Shown here piece by piece: positions 47,501-59,500 of a stretch of 64,000 nt of DNA. Origin of the DNA: Epinephelus fuscoguttatus (taxonomy: Eukaryota; Chordata; Actinopteri; Perciformes; Serranidae); NCBI RefSeq assembly GCF_011397635.1, contig NC_064773.1, positions 27,026,949 through 27,090,948 on the forward strand. Direction: 5' to 3'. A program made the translations under genes and the position numbers. Position 1 is the first letter of the stretch, and each line of letters opens with the position of its first letter. Under the pieces are notes generated by a model that had not been told where the DNA came from, ran no database searches, and saw only the letters and a list, made by a program, of their open reading frames with translations.

Positions 47501-50500
47501 ATTCCAATCATTAACATTCAGCGCACCTCAAACTCCTTGGAGAAGGTGTTGGTGGTGTGCAACTCCATCACATGCTTCACAAACTGTTTCACTGTCAGTG
47601 GCTCGTGACCGTCTGCAACAAAAGAGTGAATGTTTAACTGCATAATTTATATTGTGGCTGGATAGCATTTGATATCACAGTGATAACGTCCTTTTAGTGT
47701 GTGTGTGTGTGTGTTACCTGTGGCCAGCAGCAGTGGTGTAGATGGAGCTGAAATGACTTTAGGTGACGCGCTGTCATCTGGGTAGAAATTAGCTGCCTGG
47801 AAACAGTTTCTGTGACACAAACAAATCAAAACCTAAGTGAAGAACACAGGTGAACTTGATTTAGACACAATATTGACCTTGCATGTGTGTGTACCTCCAG
47901 TAGACGAGTATGCCCACTAGTACCAGCAGACAGAGTATGGTGAGAGTGGAGACGACAGCCAGAGGAACAACTGTCCTCTTCTCCCTCTCCACACCTCCGA
48001 CCAGGCCGACTCGAGACTCATGGCTGCTGTTGCTGCCCTCTGAGAGAGGAGAGGCGAAGAAGAAGGATGGTGTGTGTTGAGTGAGAGATAAAGACAAAGG
48101 GGGATAGAGAAAAAGAAGGGTAGAGTGGGGGAGTGTCACATAACACAAAGATCATGTCAGTATAATTCAGCAAATGTGGTAAGGTTGTTTGCAAGAATAA
48201 ATTTTGTAAGTTTAATTTATAATGTGTTTTGATCACAGCAGTAATTCAGTCTGTGTCCAGTTTATGACAGTTTTCCAAATTGCTAAAAAGTGTCACACAT
48301 TAAACTGCTTCTCCTGGCCAGTTGGGGACAGCACAACACCTTATAAAGTTGATATATACACTTGCTTATTCAAGGGTGACATGGTGTTTTTCACCCTGGC
48401 CCCGTTTTCCCATGTTTTTGTGTCTAAGTGACTAATGGAGACAACAATTTTTATAACTGGTCCAGTGTTGAGTGAGAGGCCTGCAGCCAGTAGCGGTCAA
48501 ACAGGCTGCAATGTAACCACTCTGGGCATGTTCGCAGCATCAATTTACGTCCACTGAAAGTGCTTGTTTTTGCTACTGACAGGCTCAGATTGTCGATGTA
48601 AGCGTCTGACAAATTTTTGGAAAGGATTTTTATAGAGATAGACCTTTTTGTTAAAGGGTAAGATCCTTATTTTAAACAAGAAACAGCCCCAAAATCATCA
48701 CCAAAGCCACCTCCATTTAAACAGACAGTAAATTTAGCATGTATAGTGCCCAGATATTTTCTAACTGGGTGAATTATGGGTTTATTTCAACCAAACCAGG
48801 GTTGGTGTTTGTTGGAAAGTGGAAAGACGAACAAAAAAAAGACTTTCATGAGATTTATTTTGTTTCTGTCGACTTTGAAACAAGCATGTTTTAATAATGA
48901 TTTAATAGAGTGTACCAGGAATGAGTCCTAAAACCCAGAAATGAGTTAGCATTTTTGCACTCCCAGTTCCTTTGTTTTGAGGTGAGTTTGGTTAGATGAC
49001 TTAAATACAGTCTGTGGTTAACACAAGCTTAAGAGACTTTTGTGCTTTGTTCTACAACATAAATTACGCCAGCAAATATCACATTCATGAATTTTGAAGC
49101 TTTTATGTGTCTTAAAAAAGGCGCTTGCTAACAAGTGGCTAAATGGGACTACAGAATGTCATCACGCTGAACAGATATTAAGTTATTCATAACATTAGCT
49201 TCTTACTTTTGCCAATTGCATTAAGGCTTCAAAAATCATACAAGTGGTGTTCATTTGTGAAGATTATTTTGCTGAACAAAACATGTAGGTATCATTAACT
49301 TTTGTTTGCCAGAGCTTATTTTAGCTAGTAATCCAAAATCCAATGGAAAAATGTCATTTCCTTTTTGACGAAGGAACCAGTGTGATGCTGACTTCCGTGT
49401 CAGCCTACAGAAAACCATTCATCCCTGGAGTCTTCTTTTAGTGTTTATTTAAAAGTAGTCTGGTGGCTTTGGAGATAATAATTTCAGGGCTGTTTCTGGT
49501 GACAGAAAAAGGATCTTACTCTTTAACAAAAAGCTCTCTCTCTTGGTGGGGATCCTTTCCATAACACTTTCAGACATTTAGAATAATAGTATGAGCCTAT
49601 CAGTGGCAAAAACAAGCACTTTCTGTGGACATACATCGTGGACATACATAGTGTGCTATTGCAGCCTGTTTTGTGGCTGCAGGCTGCAGCCCTCTTATCC
49701 AGTACTAACCCTGACTTCAAAAACTAACTCCATTAGTCACTTCCACACAAAAGACATGGAAAAATAGGTTTTAAAATGCTACAGTCATCCCTTTAACAAA
49801 TACAGCTGAAACTGGACAACATTAGTATTCATCTACAGGTACACTTTTGGCTCCCTGGTCTAATATTTTAAGTCTAATATTCACTTTGCTTTTAGCTGTG
49901 TTTGGGAGCTCTGCCAGCTTCTGAGGGGAAATCTGGCTTTTTAGCTATCTGCTCCACTGTCTTCTTTAACTAGCTGCTAACCATCTGCGGTTTCGTGGTG
50001 TGCAGGTAGCATACAATGGGTTTATCAGAGCCCTTCGGCTATAAACTGCTGCCTGCTGTGGCTGTAAGAAAAGGCTGATTGTTGCAGATCCAAATCAATG
50101 AGCTGAGAGACATTTCAATGCTCTATAAAGCTGAGGAAGAATTGGTTGCTAATTCTCTGTGGGTTGATTACTATGATCAACCCCTGTCACATTACATGGA
50201 GTCATTTCATCCTCTGTTAATATAAAAACATTGATTGTTACACTTTAAGTGGTTATAGCAATAACAGTGTTGTTTGTTATAAATGTCTATCTGGCCACTG
50301 TGGCAATTGTGGCTGAATGGCCTAAACAAAGAGTTCCACCTCACTCAAACTTTAGCAAACTTTGTCTTTGACATACTGTACCCTATGTGTATGAAAAGAT
50401 GAGAGAGAGGTAAACTACACAGCTCTGGCTCTCTGACAGAATGCAACAGGGCAGAGGAAAAGCTTGACATTGAGAAACATTTACCTTCCATGTCCTCCTC

Positions 50501-53500
50501 TGTGTCCTTGTTGCCATCTGTCAGTCTGAGCAGAGGGACGAGACGCCCCAATAGGGGACTTCTTTCAGCATCAAACAACAACCCGTCCACATTTGAGAAC
50601 TGCTCTTCAATTACATCTGCATCACTTTCCTCTTTACCGCCTCCTTCCTCGTGCTCCTCACTCTCCACACTTCCATTTCTTTTACCATCACCATCTCCCT
50701 CTTTGTTTTCCTCCAGAGTAGAGTCAGCACCAACATGACTGTCAAGACTTATGTTTTGTCCCTCTTCATCATGTCCATCACCATCACTATTTTCTTCACT
50801 ACTGTCAAACAGAGGGAACTCTGCTGTAGGTTTATCTTGACTGACAGACAGCTGGCGACCATCTCTTCCCTCAGATGCTTCGTCTTTGTTGCAGTCTTCC
50901 CTATCATCGCTTTTGTCACCACTTTCCTTTTCACCTACAGCTTTGATAGCTTCTTTAACATCACTGACTTTCTTTTCCCTTCCTTCTCCATCTTCTCCTC
51001 CATCTCCACCACCCTCTCCAGAACCACTGATGTCCTCAGGCCAGCTTAAAACTCTTAAATTGGACTCAATTTCATTCCCACTAACGGTCTTAATGTGTAT
51101 TATCTTTCCTACTCCACTCTCAGCTTTAGTTTCTTTCTCTTTCTCTTTCAGCCTGTCACAGCCCGCTGTGCTATTGAGCTGTCTGGCACTTTCATTTGTT
51201 TCACCATCCACTTTCCACACTCCCTGATTCCCCATGTTGTGTGCTCCTTCTTTTTCTATCTTTTCTTCTTCCTCACCACTTAACTCACTTTCATTCTCCT
51301 CCATTTCTTTCTCTACTGCTGCTTCCCACTCTTTCTTACTACTTTTGCTTCCAGTCCCATCTGTGTCCTCATCTGTTTTTCTATCCATCTTAATTCTTGT
51401 TGATCGACTATTTTTCCTTGTACTATCCACCTTCAAACTTATAGTTGTACTTGGAATAGTAGAAAAGTTAGTCTTGACTGTAGTGACTTCATCAAATTCC
51501 TGATTGAGCCTGTAATTATAAAGGCCGGAACCTGATCCACTTCCCCCTGCTGTCCAGTCTGTGTTAGATGATTCTGAATCATGAGGATCGGACAAAGCCA
51601 GACCTTTAGAGTCAAAGAAAGATGTGACTGAAGTGGAGCTGCGGTCGTCCTTGCGTCTATTTGTCCTGGCTTCCTCTTCATCATCGGGATGTGACAAAAT
51701 GTTTAGACCATCTTGAATACTACTGTCAGTATTTGGGGTATTACCTTCAACTGTGTTTGTTTTTGGTAAGTCGATAGTACTCGAGTCATAATCAGACAGC
51801 ACAGAAAGGGAATTCTTGGTGATTAAACGTTCCCGAAAATCCAAAGTAGTAGAAATCTGAGGGTGCGCTAAATCCATTTGTAGATGGACAACAGAGTGCT
51901 CTTCAGAGGACTTATTGTTATGATGAAAGATAAGGCCACTCCTGTTATCTTCAGGGAGGGCCGGAGTAGGACCGAAACTGATGATGTATTCACTAAAAGG
52001 GTTGGGGGATTGATGTTTGAAAAAATCTCCTTCAGCAGAGCCCCCTTCAGAGACAGAGTCTGCAGAATTTGCAGGGTTGATGATCACTCCAGTAGAAGTG
52101 TTTGGTGAGTCTGTTAAGCCAGAGGACAGGTTGATGGTTGAGTCCTCAACTTTAGATATGGGTGTATTTGCTGTAAGAAAAGCCAAAGTAAGTCTGAAAA
52201 AAAATCCTGGATGCCAGCATTGAAATGTGCCAAGAAAGATGGAAGAAAAAGTAAGAATTGAACCTTCCAGGTATGGCGTACATGGCAGTGAGAAAGACAG
52301 AGGTACAGAATCTTGACTCAGCAAAGGTAGACTTTTTGGTCATCATCATGCCCACAACTTACACAAAATGCAAGAAGAGAGCTAAGACTTGGAAGTTATT
52401 TATTAAGTTCCAGAATGAAGAGATGAACAAATGACAGACCTTCAAGATAAAGTGAACCCTGCATTTTGTGAGGATAGAAGAAACACCAACCACCAGAGTG
52501 CGCCATTGAGCCACACAAAAGAATGCAAATCCAGAAGAGGAGTCCCAAAAGTAGATGCTAATCACCGAGCCTGAGTGGACTCAAAATATGACCTCATGTG
52601 AAGTCGAAACATGCTGCGAGATTTGAGGGAGAGTCAAGCATGTTTAATTGCTGATCTGGTTCAGAGAGTTGCTGATTATCATTCTAATCATCATTAACGC
52701 CAGCTCATTCTTTTCGATCATCGTTATTACCACCACCACTACCAGCGTTACCCACATCATGCCACTATACAACATGCCACCAAGATCACAGAGCACAGCA
52801 GTGATTAGCCAAGCAGCAGCAGTGGGCTATTAGAGGAGAAAGGCAATCATCCACCGCAATTAAGTCCAGCTGTCTACCAACCACAAAAAAACATTTATCT
52901 ATATTGCTGCTGTTGTGTGAAATCCCTAATAATATATATTCATAGTCACTTTTAATTGAAAGTAAACACTGTACTTTTTAGAGAACATAATATATTTCTA
53001 GGAAGGGTTCTAAGGTGTTTCATCTTACCGTTAAACATGGGCTGGGTTGTGTGCATCAGCACCCTGAGAAGAGAGGAGGTTGTGAATGTTTTGTAGACAG
53101 ACTCAGCCAGTGTGTTGCTGGCAGTTGCCGCCCTCGCCGTGATCCAGACGGGGGATGAGGTGGAAGAAACCGAGGTCACGGTGTCTGGATAGGGTTTGTT
53201 CACAGGGGCATCATTATCTCCAGAGGACGACAGGGAGACTTTGTCCACTTTATCACCTGTGGGACAGAATGTACATAATGATGATATGAGACGATGCAAT
53301 ATGATACGATGTGACACATGTTGAGCCACGACACGGCATGACATGACATTGGTCATGTAATGATATGACACAACATGATATGTGATATAATTTTTCATGA
53401 TGACCTAACGTGACCTAATGTGATGTCACAACATTATGTGACATTGACATGTGACATGAAATTACAGATGATCTGACAGCCACAATATTATATAATGAAG

Positions 53501-56500
53501 GATGTCACGTAATGGGACATCACATCACATTACATGAATAAATGAATGAATCAAGTTTTTATTATTGTGTCATGCACACAAATAGCCCGCAAAATTCATA
53601 CAAGCTACATCCAGAATACTGCAATTGTAATTATACTGAAAGTACAAAATAAATAATAACAATTTGAGTAATTTCAAGATCATACATTTCTGACAAAATA
53701 TTTACTGAATAATTCTGGAGATTTATTCAGCGTAAATACTAGTAAAATAGTTCAACTTGCCTTCTTTCATGGGCTTGTGAGACATTGTTAGCACACTTGT
53801 GAACAGCCATTTGTTATAATGACTACAACATAAAGGTATACTATGCAGAATTGTCGGTTACAGTTCGTAAACACACTTACCAGCGGCAATGAAAGTAAAA
53901 CCAACCCCAGATTCAATCGTTTGGTGTTTCGCCTCGCTATATTTGCATTTTCTGCGCTGTGTCTCTTGGATGCCGCTGCTTACAGTCTGGCACCTGGTCA
54001 CTACCCTTTTTATAAAGTCCTGACCTGAGTGCTGTTGGGGAACACACGCATAAACATCTTGAACACAGAAAATAAGAAAATGCTGGCAGAGTGTAAAGTC
54101 TCTTCAGAATTTATCATACACTTCTAGTGGGTCATAAGTGAAGACGTAATTCCCATAAGTGATGAAGTGATGAGTCTATACATTGTTTTCGGGAAAATCC
54201 TGCCTAGAAGATCTTTCAGTAGCAGTAACTGTCCAAAATATTTATTTGAAAAACATAAAAAAATTAGGTATCAATCTAAATTTAAGCCATAATAAAGCAA
54301 AACACAATCTAAACTGTGTCAATCTGAGCAGAATCAGTGGCAAACATCCAGTGGAAGAAAAAAATCTTCTGCTGATACCTATTTAAATATTTATGAACCT
54401 AAATTTCTCCCTGGCGCTGCTCAAAGTACCAACCAGAGATATTTTTTGTAAACAAGAGTGCCAAAAAAAGAAAAATCCCTTCCAATAAAATCTGACCTGG
54501 CAACACGGCAGCAGCAGCAGACACTGTTGCAGCAGAAGTGGTTGTTTCTAGTGGGAAGTTGTTGACTGTGTCTTCATAGAAGATATCTGTGACTTGCATG
54601 TCCTCCACAGGAGGGGTGTAGAGATCTGACTGGGGAGAAGGGAGCCCACTCTCTCCAGCTTGGTCTAGTGAACTGTGATCTCCTGACTGCAAGAAGAAGA
54701 GGCAGATTGCAAAAACATTGGGTTTCTTCAATTTGGACAAGGTTAAACTGAAAAAAACTAGTCTCCAAACAATTTTGCATTTACATTTTGTGTGCCAGGT
54801 GTCTGTTAGGTATTACATTTAATCAGGTTTTAACACTGAGAGACAAGAAAAAGAAAACTTCAATGAACTACCTGTTGTGGCAACACTGACAGCGAGGCCT
54901 CCTCTGTGATTTGTCGGCGGATCGTCGGCAGGGTGGTCGTCCGAGCAACTGGAAACAGGAAGCCCGGCTGTTCTGTTACCTCAGTCACCCATATTGCACC
55001 GTTGCCATCAAAACCTGCTTTAGTGATTGGCCGGTGCGTTGGATCACTATCCTCGTAAATCCAGTTCTGATCCATATTATCGGGTTTAGACCTGCTCTGG
55101 TCTGGTTTCTTTTTTATATTCTGGTTGAGTTGAGTTTTCTGTAGAACAGCAGACTCAGACGGGGTCTCTGGGGTTGAACGGGTGCTGACCTGCACTGGGA
55201 GATTGTGGTGGTATGTAGGTTGGTTCTGGTAAACCCTGGTCTGCTCCACTGGGATCTCCTCCACGGGGCTGTGGTCGTCTGGAGAAAAATCCACCTGATT
55301 CTGGTTCTCTGGCCTCTCCGATTTGGCTCTAGATGAGAACTAACACAAGGAAAAAAGCACTACTGTGTGGAGCTGTGGCACAAGATGTTTGTGATTATAA
55401 GGGACAGGCTTGTTGATGGAGAAACTAAAACGTGAGGGTTTTAATGCTGTCACCCCCTCTTGCGTAAATGACAGAATATAAACATCCTACAAAAGACACA
55501 GTGGTGATGAAGTTGTTTACTTCTTTAATATTCAAAATGAGCTGATAATAAGGCATTAAAGTAATCTCCATTAATGCAGTGTGGAAGAGCACAAGCTGTA
55601 CTGGTTCTCTCAGTGAGAAAAACATGGGAGCCTTTTTTTGGTAATCTCTCCTAAAACACGCTGCAAAGTCTCGTATAACCTTTTGTACGGCTCTCCAAAC
55701 ACTCAGTGACAAGCCTCCACTGAGATAATTACAACAATTTGCATAATAATTAGGTTCACTGATATGACTAAATGCAGGGCAAACTTCAGCACTGCAAAAG
55801 TAATTCAGCGAAATGAATGCCAACATGCAGAGTGGTGTCAGGTGAAACCGCAGATACGGACCGCCCTACCTCCCTGGTGCCTTCCAGATCTTTTGCGACA
55901 GCGTCAGGATCTGAATCACTTTCTAGAAAGAGAGAGAGGGGGGGAAATAAATAAAGACTTTCTTACAACTGTAATAAATGTAACAGATGGAGTTGGAGTT
56001 TTTTCCTTTGTCTGACTGTGTGTTTGTACCAGGGTCCTCTAACGGCATGTCCACTATAATCTGGTCGCTCCATCGTCCTCTGAGTCCGTTGGTGCAAAAC
56101 GCAACCACCTGAACCACATAGCTGCTGTTGGCCAGCAGGCTGGGGATGATGGCACCCTGTAAAGTCACATAGATGAATTTAAATTAGTGGTTCACAATCT
56201 TTTTATTGCCTGATGTAAACCAACAACCCCTATCAGATGAGCTCAAGTACCCATTTAAGAGAATGTTGCAATAATGATCATGGAATTGATGATGTTTAGG
56301 TTTGGTCTGCTTTTTTCTTCTCAATAGATTTTGCATTCGTGCAACTTTCACTTGGAGAGGCGGCGCTTGACTTTTCAGCCCGTGCTCCAGCACTTTTAAC
56401 TGTCTATATCTATTTCTCTGCACACTTGCTAATTAATTTTCATGCACTCCCAGTCGCAGCAGGTGGTGTTAAGGTGTTACAGCTGCCTCCGGTCAGCGGG

Positions 56501-59500
56501 GGGTGCATCCTGTGAAGCTGGTTTATAATAGGTGGTTTTGAGACAATAAATGTACAAGATCAGCATCACTGCAATTTGTAATCCAACATCAGTGTTTATT
56601 TTTCTCTAAAATGCAAATATGTGAATGTTGTTGTTTTTTTTTTTTAAATAAATCATAATTACTTTTCTTTCATCACATAAGCTGAGCTATTCCAAAATCC
56701 TTCCTTGAGCCCCTGGTAACAGCAGAAATACCCCCTGGGGTACAAGAACCAATGGTTGGGAATCACAGATTTAAATATCTTTGCTTTGAAATGTCTTTCC
56801 ACTTTCAATTCACATTTATACATGTAATGTAATAATAGTTGTATTGATGACTGGTTGGTTTCCTTTTAGACGTTTTTAAATATTTTCAACACAAGTTATT
56901 GACAGTTTTGGTAAGGAAAACACTGCTATCCATGCTGTATTTGACATTTATGGTAAATTATCTTAATGAGAATAATATTTGAAGTTGCACATACGCCAAT
57001 AATGATAGTGTTAAAGCTACCTCATGCTCATTTGTTTAATATGGACTTGAGTGCATCTCTATTAATGGTAATCAAGCCATGATCTAGTTGTAATTGCGTT
57101 ACCACAGTAATTGCTAATCTTAAAATAATTAATTATGCCTCTTGTGGGTTTTTATTAGATGTTTTCATGCACATAAAAGACAGGTAAACTAAATTCTCAG
57201 TCCTTCATTTGTGCTGTATGAAGGTGGTCTGAGTATTGTCGACTCGTAATCTACATACATACATGCAAAGGCTTGTGCACATTCATACACTCAGACCCAC
57301 AGACCTACATACAGATACATATACACAGATGGTGCTGGTCCAGTTACAGATGCTCAGTGACCTGTTAAGAGGCCAAGATTGATCGTCATTATCAATCAAT
57401 TGATTACTTTGATCAATCCAGATGCCAACAGCAGTCGGCATGTACACAGAGACGTGAGAGTGGATGGATGGTTGATAGAATTCTTATACATTATGGTCTA
57501 ATTCATTCGTTAAAATGAACAGGTCACTTTATTTACAAAATGCACACATACATGCCCTGTTCTAATATGTTCAATAAAGGGTCCCAAGAACCTAAGAAAC
57601 CTGGGGTGGACATTGGAAACAACGTCATTTTTAAAGCAAGAAGGGGGAACTGATTTGCACCCTCTCATGATCACCCTTTTTTGCTATGACAATTCCAAAC
57701 ATGAGGACTTGTTGTAATGCTGGAGAAAGCGTCAAAAAGTATATAGAGCAAATCAATATCACAGAGAGACAGTCAGGGATTAATAAAAGGACCTGCTTGA
57801 TTCTAATGGTCCACTTCTTAAATATAAACCTTTTTTTTTTTTTACAGAGAAAACATTTTCTATTAAGTTTAAGGAATTAAGCTTTGTAATCAAATCCATA
57901 ACTAACAGCTTATTAGAGTTCATGAACAGCTATAAAAAGCAACCTGAGGTTCCTAGATTTTTTGCACTCATTAAATAAATGGTATTGACATCATGAGCAA
58001 CTGTTGCACCAACAGACATATCAGGAAATGCTTCTGCAATACTAGGAAAACACCACCACAGGGAAAATCTTTTCAGTCTCTAATTTTGCAGGCATTAATT
58101 GGCTCAAAGCTTGGCGTGTTCCTTTTAGATACTGTGTTACAAATAAAATGAGAGAAATGCATCTAAAAATATTGCAAAAACTATATATATCAAACAATTA
58201 TATTATATTATTATTTTGATAACAAATATAATTTACCTGCAAGACTGAGCAAGTATCTATCTGTTTTATTGTGGCCCATACTGTACTACATTTCAAAAGA
58301 CTTTAAGTATTATAAATTGTGCAAAACAGCACACGCAATTATGATGGAAGGTAAAAAATATATCATTTAATTTGAGTGTGATGATTAAAATGTATGCACT
58401 ATTCTCAACTTCTTTATGTAATTAGGGAAATTTCATGATTCAACCCCATCTTTTTAAGATGTTTTTAACTGAAATTGATTTTATTTTGAGTTTTACATTT
58501 ATATAGAAAAAAGCAAACTATGTCAGAAGCTAAAATTCATTGAGACATGTTGATGTAGTCTCAAATGACCCCTTCTTTTTGAATTCATTGTTTATTTTAT
58601 CTGAGTTTATTTTACTTAGCATTACTTTTTATTATTTCAAATACTTACTGATGCAACCATTACCTTCTGTCTTTGCCAGTTAAACTGGTATGACTGATTG
58701 TTTGAACTTTCTTTTAACTAAAAAAAGGAAAAAAACAAAACAAAAAAAGTTTGTGACGAAATACTAGGATACAGTTTAGACTTTCTCTGACTAATGATGT
58801 GAAATATTCCTAAAATGTTCATAACGTTACCTTATACTCCAGTGTCTCTCTGACCTAATTTGAGCAAGGCTAATTAACATTAGCTAAATCTGCCATCTCC
58901 GGCAGATTTGTGTCCTTTTTGATGGACAAACACACAATTACAGGTGAATTCAAAAAAACAAGAACAATGGACAGAAATACCTTCTGTCTGTGTTTACTCT
59001 GTCTTGTGATCAGTCAACGTAGCCAGCAGTCCCCTGATAAACGCTTGATAAAACTAACACCCCTGATAAAGTTATTTTAAAGCTAATTTGATAACACTAA
59101 CACCCAGCTACATTGATCCAAAACCAAACAGAGATAAGAGAGGTTCATTTTTTAATTGTAGGGGCCTTGTCTGTACTCTTGATGTAGCATTTGTTTTCTT
59201 TTTTTATTTTGAAGTTAATCGAAAGAGCATTGAACAAGAAGACAATGAATAAGTTTTGCTTTTTGAATAAATTGCTGGAGATTTAGCATTTTTTCTTTTT
59301 ATCAAAATTCATTATTCAGAGCAATAATCAACAGATTAATTGATTATCAAAACAGTTGTTAGTTGCAGCTGTACATATGGGTGATGTTTGTTTTGTAGAG
59401 ACATGTGAAGAGATCTTTCATACCACGTCCTGGTCCCCGTCTGTCCTGTACTCCTGCTTGCTCTGGTCTTGACCCTGCAGCCTCTGATAGGTGACAGCGT

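Noticed and set aside
50490-51503. Several plus-strand open frames opposite the ptprz1 large exon, rich in Ser/Leu/Phe
   Set aside because: They mirror the Glu/Asp/Lys/Ser codon bias of the real minus-strand exon; no start context, splice sites or family resemblance.
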